NCBI GenBank assembly: GCA_903848435.1
Contig: CAINGG010000386.1
Coordinates: 1 to 11,158, forward strand
Direction of reading: 5' to 3'
DNA from: an uncultured Actinomycetes bacterium
GTDB lineage: Bacteria > Actinomycetota > Actinomycetes > S36-B12
DNA length: 11,158 nucleotides
Below are positions 1-7,659 of this stretch, piece after piece. The position numbers and the translations under genes were made by a program. The notes under the pieces were generated by a model. It was not told the DNA's origin, made no database searches, and saw only the letters and a program-made list of their open reading frames with translations. The stretch's first letter is position 1; the number at the start of each line of letters is the position of its first letter.

Positions 1-1
1 C

Positions 2-2128
2 GCCTTGGGCGACCGCATTACCAAGGCCATGCCGCCATCGGTCATGGGCAAGGACATCTCCCTCGCCGGCGTCTTCGACAAGTCCAATTCCCGCTACGGC
101 GAGGCCGCGGAGTTCCGCACTCTCTACGAGGCTGATCCTGATGTGGCCAAGGTCGTCGATACCGCGCGCGGCCTCGAGGGCCTGAAGCGTCAGCCGGGCG
201 TGCACGCCGCTGGGGTGATCCTGTGCAGCGAGCCACTCATGGATGTCATTCCCGTGTGGCGACGCGAGCAGGATGGGGCCGTCATCACCCAGTTCGACAT
301 GGGGGCGTGCGAGGCGCTGGGGCTGCTCAAGATGGATTTCCTCGGCCTGCGCAACCTTTCGGTCCTCGACGACTGCCTCGAGCACATTCGTCTCAATCGC
401 GGTGAGTCCGTCGTCCTCGAAGACCTCGAGCTCGCTGACGATGCGACGTTCTCCCTGCTCTCACGGGGTGACACCCTCGGGGTCTTCCAGCTCGATGGCG
501 GCCCCATGCGGGCACTGCTGCGCTCCATGCAGCCCGACTCGTTCGAGGACATCTCCGCCGTACTGGCGCTCTACCGGCCGGGCCCGATGGGGGCCAACGC
601 CCACAACGAATACGCCGACCGCAAGAACGCTCGCAAGCCCGTCGTGCCCATCCACCCCGAGCTTGCCGAGCCGCTCGCGGAGATCCTGGGCGATACCTAC
701 GGCCTGATCGTCTATCAGGAGCAGGTCATGGCGATCGCCCAGAAGCTCGCGGGCTACTCGCTGGGCAACGCCGACCTGCTTCGCCGCGCCATGGGCAAGA
801 AGAAGAAGGAGATCCTCGACAAGGAATACGTGCCCTTCCGCGAGGGCATGATCGCCAACGGCTACTCCGATGGGGCGATCGCCACGCTGTGGGACATCCT
901 CGTGCCGTTCTCCGACTACGCCTTCAACAAGGCGCACACCGCCGGATACGGCCTTGTGTCCTTCTGGACGGCGTACCTCAAGGCCAACTACCCGCAGGAA
1001 TACATGGCGGCACTGCTCACGTCAGTCAAGGACGACAAGGACAAGTCGGCCGTCTACCTCAATGAGTGCCGCCGCATGGGCATCAAGGTGCTGCCGCCCG
1101 ACGTCAACGACTCGGACTTCGACTTCACTCCGCGCGGCAGCGATATTCGCTTCGGCCTGTCCGCCATCCGCAATGTCGGTGCCAACGTCGTCGACTCCAT
1201 CATCGCCACGCGCCGCTCGCACGGGCGCTTCGCCGACTTCATGGACTTCATCGGCGCGGTCGATGCCTCCGTGTGCAATAAGCGGGTGGTCGAGAGCCTT
1301 ATCAAGGCCGGAGCGTTCGACTCACTGGGTCACACGCGTCGAGGTCTCGTGACGATCCATGATCACGTGATCGACGCGGCCATCGACCTCAAGCGCGCGG
1401 AGGCGATGGGTCAGTTCGATCTCTTCGGCGGGCTCGGCGACCAGGCCGGTGACACCGGCATCCGCGTGGCTCCCGACATCCCGCTGGCCGAGTGGGAGAA
1501 GGAAGTCCTGCTCGCCCACGAGCGCGAGATGCTCGGCCTCTACGTCTCCGACCATCCGCTCTTTGGCATCGAGCAGCTGCTGGCGCAGTCGACGGACTGC
1601 TCGGTCGCGCAACTACACGGTGGCGACCGGGCCGAGGGACAGGTGGTCACGGTCGGTGGCCTGGTCACCGGAGTGCAGCGCAAGACGACGAAGCAGGGTT
1701 CGGTGTGGGCCATCGTCACGCTGGAGGATCTCGATGGCGCTGTCGACGTCATGGTCTTCCCGCAGGCCTACCTTGCAGCCAGCACCATGCTCGTGAGCGA
1801 CTCCATCCTGCTGGTCCGAGGTCGCATCGATAGATCCGACGACGACGGCACGCGGCTCGTCGCCCTTGAGATCACCCAGCCCGATGTCAGCCAGGCCCAC
1901 ACGGGGCCGGTGCGCCTCACCATGCCGGCCACTCGGTGCATCCCTCCGGTGGTCGAGCGACTCAAGGAGATCCTGGCCGTGCACCCCGGCACCACCGAGG
2001 TGCACCTGCACCTGGTCACCGCCGAGCGCACGACCGTGATGCGTCTCGATGATCGCCTCCGCGTCACCCCGACTCCGGCGCTCTACGGCGACCTGAAGGC
2101 ACTGCTCGGTCCGACCTGCCTGGGCTAG
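2..2128 (+). CDS. dnaE: DNA polymerase III alpha subunit DnaE, C-terminal part (5' end outside window)
   Basis: This is the catalytic subunit of the replicative polymerase, which extends DNA in the replisome. The reading frame is already open at base 2, before any start, so the gene is cut by the window edge. About 708 residues remain of a family length near 1,170-1,190; the PHP domain and the first two catalytic aspartates lie upstream. Visible parts are the palm segment KMDFLGLRNL, whose Asp (codon 335-337) corresponds to the third catalytic Asp of E. coli DnaE; the fingers motifs YRPGPMG, IVYQEQVM and RRAMGKKKK; and FNKAHTAGYG. A beta-clamp binding motif QFDLF follows at 1412-1426, then an OB-fold at about 1637-1890 and a C-terminal domain. 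The clamp motif and close match throughout point to the essential DnaE1 type, not the mutagenic DnaE2. The stop is TAG at 2126-2128, 18 bases before the next gene. Confidence 0.97.
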   Translation, partial: ALGDRITKAMPPSVMGKDISLAGVFDKSNSRYGEAAEFRTLYEADPDVAKVVDTARGLEGLKRQPGVHAAGVILCSEPLMDVIPVWRREQDGAVITQFDMGACEALGLLKMDFLGLRNLSVLDDCLEHIRLNRGESVVLEDLELADDATFSLLSRGDTLGVFQLDGGPMRALLRSMQPDSFEDISAVLALYRPGPMGANAHNEYADRKNARKPVVPIHPELAEPLAEILGDTYGLIVYQEQVMAIAQKLAGYSLGNADLLRRAMGKKKKEILDKEYVPFREGMIANGYSDGAIATLWDILVPFSDYAFNKAHTAGYGLVSFWTAYLKANYPQEYMAALLTSVKDDKDKSAVYLNECRRMGIKVLPPDVNDSDFDFTPRGSDIRFGLSAIRNVGANVVDSIIATRRSHGRFADFMDFIGAVDASVCNKRVVESLIKAGAFDSLGHTRRGLVTIHDHVIDAAIDLKRAEAMGQFDLFGGLGDQAGDTGIRVAPDIPLAEWEKEVLLAHEREMLGLYVSDHPLFGIEQLLAQSTDCSVAQLHGGDRAEGQVVTVGGLVTGVQRKTTKQGSVWAIVTLEDLDGAVDVMVFPQAYLAASTMLVSDSILLVRGRIDRSDDDGTRLVALEITQPDVSQAHTGPVRLTMPATRCIPPVVERLKEILAVHPGTTEVHLHLVTAERTTVMRLDDRLRVTPTPALYGDLKALLGPTCLG

Positions 2129-2134
2129 TCCGAT

Positions 2135-2140
2135 TACTCT
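2135..2140 (+). promoter_or_regulatory. Possible -10 element for a leaderless start of the DUF2567-like gene
   Basis: TACTCT lies six bases before the GTG at 2147 and matches the TANNNT pattern of actinobacterial -10 elements at the spacing expected for leaderless mRNA. No purine-rich ribosome site precedes this GTG. No convincing -35 box is seen, so the call rests on the -10 pattern and its position. Confidence 0.4.
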
Positions 2141-2146
2141 CACCAC

Positions 2147-2674
2147 GTGCGGCTAAGGGTGTGGGCGGCGTGGGCCGTCGCGGTGGTGAGTTCCGTGGCC
2201 CTGGGCGCGCTGCTCGGCGTCCTCTGGGCTCGACTGGCTCCGCGCGTGGAGTTGATCGTCGCGGGTGATGGCAAGCCTTACCCCGAGGGCTTCCAGCCTG
2301 AGGGATACATGAGCGATGACGGCATCGCGGCGATCTTGTGCCTCGTTGCCGGACTGGTGGTCGGAGCGGTGGTGGTGCTGGTGATGCGGCGCGGCGCCGC
2401 GGGCGGTGACCGGGATCGCGCGATGCGCTGGGCCACGCTGATCGTGCTTCCCCTCGGCGCGGTGGGTGCCGCGGCGCTGTGGCTCGTCGGCACCCGCATC
2501 GGCGGATTCGATCTCGTGCAGGTCGTCGCCCTTGCCGATGCGGGTGATCCCGTGCGCGCCCCTCTGCGCTTGCGCATGCCCGGCGTGCTGGTGCTGTGGC
2601 CGGCCGCCAGTGCCCTTGTCGTCTTCGCCGCCGCCGTGGGCGACTGGCTGGCCGGCCGCACCCGCGCGCACTAG
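2147..2674 (+). CDS. Four-helix membrane protein, DUF2567-like
   Basis: The 175-residue protein has no known biochemical role. Four hydrophobic segments are visible at about residues 5-27, 58-80, 95-116 and 146-168, so it should sit in the cytoplasmic membrane. A loop of about 25 residues after helix 1 (RVELIVAGDGKPYPEGF) and a second loop near residues 118-145 probably face one side. The segment order and the short VEL...PEGF loop recall the actinobacterial DUF2567 family, which I remember near dnaE in other genomes; this is recall, not a search. The GTG at 2147 is chosen because it opens the frame just after dnaE and has a -10-like TACTCT six bases upstream. The stop codon TAG at 2672-2674 overlaps the stop of the convergent gene. 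It could also be read from the dnaE transcript across an 18-base gap. Confidence 0.8.
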   Translation: MRLRVWAAWAVAVVSSVALGALLGVLWARLAPRVELIVAGDGKPYPEGFQPEGYMSDDGIAAILCLVAGLVVGAVVVLVMRRGAAGGDRDRAMRWATLIVLPLGAVGAAALWLVGTRIGGFDLVQVVALADAGDPVRAPLRLRMPGVLVLWPAASALVVFAAAVGDWLAGRTRAH

Positions 2675-3240
2675 GCGACCTCGCTCATGCTCCAGACGAA
2701 GTCCTTGAGCTTGGAGTAGGAGAAGCCGATCGAGTAGACGTAGGCATACGTGGCATCGTGGCCGTTCGCAGCCTTGAGCGGCACATAGACCCAGGCCCCG
2801 ATTTCCTTGATTCCGCTCTTGCTCGGCTCAGGGCAGTCCTCGAAGCCGTCCATGCAGTCGATGCGCACCTCTGCTGTGCCATCACCGTCTTGGACATCGA
2901 AGGTCTTGTACACCGAGGCCGCAGACAGGATGGGTGCGGCAGGGAGCCAGCAGTCGTCATGGCCGGCCTCGTAGACCTTGATCTTCTTGGTCGAAGACTT
3001 CTTGAAGACTGCGCTGACGGTGGTGTGGGGTGCTGCCATGGGCTCGGCGCAGTCACGGGTGCGCTCGAGCTTGGTGCGCTCCATGCCGTAGGTCTCCCCG
3101 GGCACGTAGACGGTGAAGTCGACACTGTGCTGAAGCCCGACCCAGGAGGTGTCGGCGGACGCGGGGCTTGCGTAGAGGACAGAGGCCGCGCAGACGGCGG
3201 TCGCTGCAGTTGCCGCGATGGTGATGGCCTTGCGAATCAT
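2671..3240 (-). CDS. Secreted four-cysteine protein, family not recognised
   Basis: The 189-residue product starts with a classical signal peptide: MIRK, a hydrophobic alanine-rich stretch to about residue 24, and a cleavage motif ASPASA before Asp30. The mature part is about 160 residues with four cysteines (64, 97, 129, 136), which could form two disulfides outside the cell, and many Tyr, Lys and Ser residues; no membrane helix follows the signal. I recognise no domain. The ATG at 3238-3240 is chosen over the longer open frame (to 3564) because it carries the signal peptide and a strong ribosome site AGAGGAG at 3246-3252, five bases upstream. Five counted 60-base lines of this gene average about 60% G+C, against 72-78% in two counted his lines, so recent transfer or relaxed selection is possible. 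Its last codon overlaps the stop of the convergent membrane gene by four bases. Confidence 0.85.
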   Translation of the reverse strand: MIRKAITIAATAATAVCAASVLYASPASADTSWVGLQHSVDFTVYVPGETYGMERTKLERTRDCAEPMAAPHTTVSAVFKKSSTKKIKVYEAGHDDCWLPAAPILSAASVYKTFDVQDGDGTAEVRIDCMDGFEDCPEPSKSGIKEIGAWVYVPLKAANGHDATYAYVYSIGFSYSKLKDFVWSMSEVA

Positions 3241-3245
3241 GGTTG

Positions 3246-3252
3246 CTCCTCT
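3246..3252 (-). promoter_or_regulatory. Ribosome binding site of the secreted-protein gene
   Basis: On the minus strand this reads AGAGGAG, five bases before the ATG at 3240. It fixes the start at the signal-peptide methionine and shows that this gene has a leadered mRNA, unlike several neighbours with leaderless signatures. No clear TANNNT -10 box was found on the minus strand in 3241-3436. Confidence 0.75.
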
Positions 3253-3400
3253 TCGTGATGATGCGCGGATCGCATCGACGAGCCGAGAATGCAACCCGGG
3301 AGCACGCGCGTCGAGCATCTGAGCGCAGCGCGCACGATCCCCTAATCGAGGCCGAACATTCACAGTCGGCTCATAGATTTGCCGGAGGCAATTCCGAGGT

Positions 3401-3433
3401 GCGGACCGGTGTCTAAGCCCCGAACCGGTGCGC
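3401..3433 (-). terminator. Likely transcription terminator hairpin after ybaK
   Basis: Arms 3401-3410 (GCGGACCGGT) and 3424-3433 (ACCGGTGCGC) pair over 10 positions with one G-G mismatch, leaving a 13-base loop. The hairpin begins just after the ybaK stop codon (3437-3439) in the direction of transcription. There is no U-tract, which is common for actinobacterial terminators, so it may terminate weakly or protect the 3' end. It is one of two features seen in the 196-base gap 3241-3436; the other is the leader of the secreted-protein gene. Confidence 0.5.
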
Positions 3434-3436
3434 GCC

Positions 3437-3925
3437 TCAGGGGGCTGAGACTGCTGCGACGCGTGCTGATGTGAGCGAGATGAGGTCCACTGGAGAGAGT
3501 TCGACGTCGAGGCCGCGGCGCCCCGCGGACACGTAGACGGTGGGGTGGTCGCCTGCCGTCGCATCGACCACGGTCGGCGACGGCGTCCGCTGACCCAGGG
3601 GCGAGATGCCGCCCACGACGTAGCCGGTCAGGCGCTCGGCTGCCGCGGGCTCGAGCATGCGAGCGCGCTTGGCACCGCAGGCCGCCGCGAGCGCCTTGAG
3701 ATCCAAGGTGCCGCTGACCGGCACGATGGCGACGACGGGGCGCCCGTCGACGTCCGCTAGCAGGGTCTTGAAGACCCGGCTCGGATCGACGCCCAGTTCC
3801 TGGGCGGCCTCGAGGCCGAAGTTGGCAACGGCGGGATCGTGGTCGTAGGCGTGCACGACATGCTCGACGCCCGCGCGTTGCAGCGTCAGGAGCGCCGGGG
3901 TTCCGGAGGGAGTGCGCCTGGCCAC
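3437..3925 (-). CDS. ybaK: YbaK/EbsC-family aminoacyl-tRNA deacylase (Cys-tRNA(Pro) type)
   Basis: Proteins of this family hydrolyse mischarged tRNA, typically Cys-tRNA(Pro) made in error by prolyl-tRNA synthetase, in the cytoplasm. The 162-residue length fits the single-domain family. Key features are the conserved Lys53 in VFKTL, the hydrophobic strand VVAIVPVSGTLDLKALA (residues 64-80) and the loop GYVVGGISPLGQ (residues 101-112), which is the strongest family signature. The start is GTG at 3923-3925, only two bases after the stop of the upstream LON-domain gene, so the two genes are probably translated from one mRNA. The ribosome site is weak, which fits translational coupling. A hairpin just after the stop probably ends the transcript. 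The exact tRNA substrate cannot be told from sequence; related deacylases (ProX, YeaK) share the fold. Confidence 0.93.
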   Translation of the reverse strand: MARRTPSGTPALLTLQRAGVEHVVHAYDHDPAVANFGLEAAQELGVDPSRVFKTLLADVDGRPVVAIVPVSGTLDLKALAAACGAKRARMLEPAAAERLTGYVVGGISPLGQRTPSPTVVDATAGDHPTVYVSAGRRGLDVELSPVDLISLTSARVAAVSAP

Positions 3926-3927
3926 GG

Positions 3928-4584
3928 CTAGTTCGGGGAGCCTTCGTCGCGCAGCAGATCGACGGCAGGAAGCGACGGCAACGCGCTGATCAGCGCGTTC
4001 TCCCGGCGCAGGAAGGCGAGCTCGGCCTCCAGTCGCTCGACGTCGGTCGGTGATTCGAGGAGCCCCTGCCGACCCGGCAGGTCGATCACGATGGCGGCCG
4101 CCACGAGGTAGGACAGGACGCGGGCATCGTCGGGGAGGCCGCTGCCGTCATCGTCGGTGAACATCGAGCGATACTCGATGAAGCGCTGCGCAACAGCCGA
4201 TGCGAGCGGCTCGGTCTCGCCCCCTGCCTCCTCCGGCACGTCGACGACGTCCGCGCGCAAGTAGGGCAGCGACGTGTCGAGGTCGCCGAGTCGAACGCGT
4301 CGGGCGCCTACCGTGACGATGTCGAATCGGCCATCCTCGAGGGGCTCGATCTCCCGCACGGTGGTCACCGTGCCGATGTCGAAAAGGGCGCGAGCGCCAT
4401 CGGCGCCCACCTCGCGGCCCTCGCGGATCGCGACCACGACGAACTCCCGGTCGTCCTCCGGCAGCGCTTCCAGGTCAGCGACGAGGCGGCGATACCTGGG
4501 CTCGAAGATGTGCAACGGCAGGACGAGCCCCGGCACAAGCACGGTGCCGAGCGGGAAGACAGGGAGCAGTCGCCCGGCGGTCAC
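3928..4584 (-). CDS. Stand-alone LON substrate-binding (LON N-terminal) domain protein
   Basis: The 218-residue protein is a single LON N-terminal domain, the part that recognises substrates in Lon protease. The signature is clear near the start: [22 protein letters not shown] at residues 10-31, interrupted here only for reading. Residues 44-115 give the beta-rich core, and residues 125-200 form the helical part. No ATPase or Ser-Lys protease domain follows, so it is not a protease itself; it may act as an adaptor or binding protein, but its partner is unknown. The GTG at 4582-4584 is chosen as the first in-frame start with a -10-like TAGCCT six bases upstream, suggesting a leaderless transcript. 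The gene runs away from hisD, sharing a 29-base promoter region, and is followed after two bases by ybaK. Confidence 0.93.
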   Translation of the reverse strand: MTAGRLLPVFPLGTVLVPGLVLPLHIFEPRYRRLVADLEALPEDDREFVVVAIREGREVGADGARALFDIGTVTTVREIEPLEDGRFDIVTVGARRVRLGDLDTSLPYLRADVVDVPEEAGGETEPLASAVAQRFIEYRSMFTDDDGSGLPDDARVLSYLVAAAIVIDLPGRQGLLESPTDVERLEAELAFLRRENALISALPSLPAVDLLRDEGSPN

Positions 4585-4590
4585 GATCGC

Positions 4591-4596
4591 AGGCTA
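4591..4596 (-). promoter_or_regulatory. Possible -10 element, leaderless start of the LON-domain gene
   Basis: On the minus strand this reads TAGCCT, followed by six bases and the GTG at 4584. The position fits transcription starting at or next to the start codon. Any -35 element would fall within the first codons of hisD. No good TTGACA-like match is seen there. Confidence 0.45.
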
Positions 4597-4600
4597 GACC

Positions 4601-4606
4601 TACAAT
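4601..4606 (+). promoter_or_regulatory. -10 element, leaderless start of hisD and the his operon
   Basis: TACAAT, one base off the TATAAT consensus, ends seven bases before the ATG at 4614. This is the standard geometry of a leaderless actinobacterial transcript. No ribosome binding site precedes the ATG. Any -35 element would lie at about 4577-4583, in the first codons of the LON-domain gene, and is weak. Confidence 0.6.
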
Positions 4607-4613
4607 CCTGGGC

Positions 4614-5921
4614 ATGATCCGGCGCATCGACCTGCGCGGCTCGCACGCCGAGCCGCGCGACGTCCTGCCGCGGGCGGCCGTCGACGTCGAGCAAGCGACC
4701 GCCACCGTCGGCCCGATCGTGCTCGATGTGCGAGAGCGCGGGGCCGAGGCGGTCCTGGACTGGACGGAGCGACTCGACGGAGTACGCCCGGCTGCGCTCC
4801 GCGTTCCGGTCAGCGCCATCGAGGAGGCCGTCGCGGCCCTGGATCCTGCCGTGCGGGCCGCGCTGGAGGAATCCATCCGGCGGGCTCGGATCGTGCATGC
4901 CGACCAGCGCCGCACCGACATCACGACCGTGGTCGTGCCCGGGGGGACCGTCACCGAGCGGTGGCTGCCGGTGGCGCGCGTAGGCCTCTACGTGCCCGGC
5001 GGTCGCGCCGTCTACCCCAGCAGCGTCGTCATGAACGTCGTACCCGCCCAGATCGCCGGAGTCGCCTCGCTGTGCGTCGTGTCTCCGGCGCAGCGAGACC
5101 ACGGCGGCCTGCCGCACCCGACGATCCTGGCGGCCTGCGGGCTGCTCGGTATCGACGAGGTCTATGCCGCCGGTGGTGCCCAGGCGGTGGCGATGCTCGC
5201 CTTCGGCGTGGAGTTGCCCGGGGGCGGACGCTGCGAGCCGGTCGACATGGTGACGGGCCCGGGCAACATCTACGTCACCGCGGCCAAGCGCATGCTCAAG
5301 GGCCGCGTTGGCATCGACTCGGAGGCCGGGCCCACTGAGGTGGCCGTGCTCGCCGACGACACCGCCGATGCCGCGCACGTGGCCGCCGACCTGATCAGCC
5401 AAGCGGAGCACGACACCATCGCCGCGGCCGTCCTGGTGACGACGTCTCCCGAGCTTGCCCTGGCCGTCGAGGGAGAGGTCGAAGCTCAGCTGGCGCGCAC
5501 CAAGCACGTCGAGCGCATCAGCGAGGCGCTCTCGGGCTCCCAGAGCGGCATCGTCCTGGTAGACGATCTCGATCAGGGTCTGCGCGTCATCGACGCCTAT
5601 GCAGCCGAGCACCTCGAGATCCACACGCGCGATGCCCGTGATGTCGCCCTGCGTGTGCGCAATGCCGGGGCGATCTTCGTGGGCGGCCACGCTCCTGTGT
5701 CGCTCGGCGACTATTGCGCGGGCTCCAACCACGTGCTCCCCACGGGCGGCACCGCTGCGCACTGCTCGGGCCTGTCGGTGCAGACCTTCCTGCGCGGCAT
5801 CCACGTGGTCGACTACGACCGCGCGGCTCTTGCCGACGTGGCCGATCACGTCGTGGCGCTCGCCCTCGCCGAGGACCTGCCCGGTCATGCCGCGGCGATC
5901 ACCATCCGGCTGCGGGACTGA
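4614..5921 (+). CDS. hisD: Histidinol dehydrogenase
   Basis: HisD makes the last two oxidations of histidine synthesis, L-histidinol to L-histidinal to L-histidine, using two NAD+ in the cytoplasm. The 435-residue length is normal. The family signature is IDSEAGPTE at residues 234-242. The zinc ligands expected from the E. coli enzyme are all present: Gln263 and His266 (SQAEHD), Asp366 (GDYCAG) and His425 (LPGHAA). The general-base pair Glu332-His333 (AEHLE) is also present, as are VGLYVPGG (123-130) and [11 protein letters not shown] for the nucleotide site. The ATG at 4614 is supported by a -10 TACAAT ending seven bases upstream, so the transcript is probably leaderless. It heads the his operon; hisC begins one base after its stop. 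I see no room for a histidine leader peptide or attenuator. Confidence 0.98.
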   Translation: MIRRIDLRGSHAEPRDVLPRAAVDVEQATATVGPIVLDVRERGAEAVLDWTERLDGVRPAALRVPVSAIEEAVAALDPAVRAALEESIRRARIVHADQRRTDITTVVVPGGTVTERWLPVARVGLYVPGGRAVYPSSVVMNVVPAQIAGVASLCVVSPAQRDHGGLPHPTILAACGLLGIDEVYAAGGAQAVAMLAFGVELPGGGRCEPVDMVTGPGNIYVTAAKRMLKGRVGIDSEAGPTEVAVLADDTADAAHVAADLISQAEHDTIAAAVLVTTSPELALAVEGEVEAQLARTKHVERISEALSGSQSGIVLVDDLDQGLRVIDAYAAEHLEIHTRDARDVALRVRNAGAIFVGGHAPVSLGDYCAGSNHVLPTGGTAAHCSGLSVQTFLRGIHVVDYDRAALADVADHVVALALAEDLPGHAAAITIRLRD

Positions 5922-5922
5922 C

Positions 5923-7035
5923 ATGCCCTACGTCCCCCCGCTCCGCGACGACCTGCGCGGCGCGACGCCCTACGGCGCACCGCAGCTCGACGTCCCCGTG
6001 CGCCTGAACACCAACGAGAACCCCTTCCCGCCGTCCCCGGCTCTCGCGCGCGCGATCGGCGCCGCGGCTGCCGACGCGGCGGCGAACCTCAACAGGTATC
6101 CCGACAGGGAGGCTCGCGCGCTGCGTGAGCGGCTGGCCGGCTATCTGGCGGCAGAGTCCGGTGCTGAGCTGACAGCCGATGAGCTATGGGCGGCTAACGG
6201 CTCCAACGAAGTGATGCAGCACATCTTCGCGGCCTTCGGTGGCCCCGGGCGCATGGCCCTGGGCTTCTCGCCGACGTATTCGATGTATGAGCAGTACGCG
6301 CGCGACACGTTCACGCGATTCGTCACCGTGAAGCGCAATGAGGACTTCAGTCTCGATGCGACCACGGTCGTGGCCGCGATGCTCGGCGGCTCGCCGTCAA
6401 TCGTGGTCCTTACCTCGCCCAACAACCCCACCGGCACGGCCCTGCCCCTCGAGGTGGTGGCTGCCGCGTGCGCCACGGCGACCGGCGTCGTCGTGGTCGA
6501 CGAGGCCTACGCCGAGTTCCGTCGCCCGGGCGTGCCCAGCGCCCTGTCGCTGCTGCCAGGCAATCCCAACCTCATCGTCACCCGCACCATGAGCAAGGCC
6601 TTCGCACTGGCTGGCGCCCGCGTGGGCTACGCGGCCGCCTCCCCGGGAGTGGTCGACGCGCTGCGCGTCGTGCGCCTGCCCTACCACCTCTCCGCCGTGA
6701 CCCAGGCCGTCGCCCTCACGGCCCTCGATCATGTCGATGAGCTGCAGGGCCAGGTCGGGACTCTCCGGCTCGAGCGCGACAACCTCGTGTCATGGCTGCG
6801 CGAGAGGGGGGTGCGCGCCGTCGACTCCGATGCGAACTTCATCATGTTCGGCGTCTTCACCGATCGTCACCGCGCCTGGCAGGCCCTGCTCGATCGTGGG
6901 GTTCTCGTGCGTGAGGTCGGGCCCGAAGGCTGGCTCCGGGTAACGGTCGGCACCCCCGAAGACAACCAGGCCTTCCGGACCGCGCTCGCGGCCGTCCTTC
7001 TCGAGGACGGCATGATGGCGCCTTCGGAGGAGTGA
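5923..7035 (+). CDS. hisC: Histidinol-phosphate aminotransferase
   Basis: HisC is a PLP-dependent class I/II aminotransferase that converts imidazole acetol phosphate and glutamate to histidinol phosphate and 2-oxoglutarate. The 370-residue protein shows the substrate-side motif LNTNENP (28-34), SPNNPTG (165-171), the PLP-nitrogen Asp193 in DEAY, the Schiff-base lysine Lys225 in TMSKAFALAG, the Arg233 region GARVGY, and the carboxylate- or phosphate-binding Arg339 in WLRVTVG. The ATG at 5923 is chosen because it follows the hisD stop by one base; the frame stays open upstream inside hisD, but that part is a shadow of hisD. The ribosome site is weak (GCGGGA), so coupling to hisD translation is likely. 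The paralogous aromatic aminotransferase is an alternative, but the his operon position settles the call. Confidence 0.97.
   Translation: MPYVPPLRDDLRGATPYGAPQLDVPVRLNTNENPFPPSPALARAIGAAAADAAANLNRYPDREARALRERLAGYLAAESGAELTADELWAANGSNEVMQHIFAAFGGPGRMALGFSPTYSMYEQYARDTFTRFVTVKRNEDFSLDATTVVAAMLGGSPSIVVLTSPNNPTGTALPLEVVAAACATATGVVVVDEAYAEFRRPGVPSALSLLPGNPNLIVTRTMSKAFALAGARVGYAAASPGVVDALRVVRLPYHLSAVTQAVALTALDHVDELQGQVGTLRLERDNLVSWLRERGVRAVDSDANFIMFGVFTDRHRAWQALLDRGVLVREVGPEGWLRVTVGTPEDNQAFRTALAAVLLEDGMMAPSEE
7026..7032 (+). promoter_or_regulatory. Ribosome binding site of hisB
   Basis: GGAGGAG ends seven bases before the ATG at 7040 and overlaps the last codons of hisC. It supports 7040 over the second in-frame ATG at 7046, although the two differ by only two residues. 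Confidence 0.7.
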
Positions 7036-7039
7036 GGGG

Positions 7040-7657
7040 ATGACCATGGGTCGCACGGGCCGCGTCGAACGCAAGACGAAGGAGAGCAGCGTCCTGGTCG
7101 AGATCGACCTCGACGGCACAGGCAGCGCCGACGTGTCCACGGGCGTGCCCTTCTTCGATCACATGCTGGCGCAGCTCGGCAAGCACGGGGGATTCGATCT
7201 GCTGGTGCGCACGCAGGGTGACCTGGAGGTCGATGCCCATCACACCGTCGAGGACACCGCGCTGGCGCTGGGCACGGCCTTCCGTCAGGCGCTCGGCGAT
7301 GCCGCGGGAGTCCGCCGCTACGGCGATGCCCTGGTGCCCCTCGACGAGTCCCTGTGCCAGGTAGCCGTCGACCTGTCGGGGCGTCCCTACCTCGTGCATG
7401 AAGAGCCGGAGATCGTGGAGCTCATCGGCAGCTACGACACGACGCTGACCAGGCACATCTTCGAGTCCTTCGTCGCCACCGGTCAGGTCACCCTGCACGT
7501 TCGCGTGCTCAATGGACGCAATGCCCATCATGTGGTGGAGGCGCAGTTCAAGGCGTTTGCGCGAGCACTTCGCGATGCCGTCGCCATCGACCCGCGGGTC
7601 CAGGGAATCCCCTCAACGAAGGGCACGCTGTCGGCCCACGAGTCGGTGGAGTCCTAG
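7040..7657 (+). CDS. hisB: Imidazoleglycerol-phosphate dehydratase
   Basis: HisB dehydrates imidazole glycerol phosphate to imidazole acetol phosphate, the substrate of HisC. The enzyme is a manganese-dependent oligomer in the cytoplasm. At 205 residues it is the monofunctional dehydratase, without the histidinol-phosphatase domain found in enteric HisB, so another gene must supply the phosphatase. The two metal-binding repeats are intact: DAHHTVED at residues 65-72 and HHVVE at 163-167, plus the first half-site [13 protein letters not shown] (38-50) and STKGTLS near the C-terminus. The start at 7040 has a strong ribosome site and lies four bases after the hisC stop. A 53-residue membrane microprotein gene starts two bases after the hisB stop. 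Confidence 0.98.
   Translation: MTMGRTGRVERKTKESSVLVEIDLDGTGSADVSTGVPFFDHMLAQLGKHGGFDLLVRTQGDLEVDAHHTVEDTALALGTAFRQALGDAAGVRRYGDALVPLDESLCQVAVDLSGRPYLVHEEPEIVELIGSYDTTLTRHIFESFVATGQVTLHVRVLNGRNAHHVVEAQFKAFARALRDAVAIDPRVQGIPSTKGTLSAHESVES
7645..7651 (+). promoter_or_regulatory. Ribosome binding site of the 53-residue microprotein gene
   Basis: GGTGGAG within the last codons of hisB ends eight bases before the GTG at 7660. It is the main nucleotide evidence that the small frame is translated. Confidence 0.55.
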
Positions 7658-7659
7658 CC

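Noticed and set aside
2390..2401. 12-bp GC palindrome in the DUF2567-like gene
   Set aside because: It contains only G and C in Arg/Gly/Ala codons and is expected by chance at this base composition.
2596..3258. A 220-codon plus-strand frame opposite the secreted-protein gene
   Set aside because: The minus-strand frame has a signal peptide and a strong ribosome site; the plus-strand frame starts inside the membrane gene and has no recognisable features.
3241..3564. Upstream extension of the secreted-protein frame to 3564
   Set aside because: It would run into ybaK and bury the signal peptide; the AGAGGAG site places the start at 3240.
4581..5924. A 447-codon open frame on the minus strand, exactly opposite hisD
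   Set aside because: HisD on the plus strand has every catalytic residue. The antisense product is rich in His, Arg, Asp and Gly with no domain, which is the usual result of high-GC third positions on the other strand.
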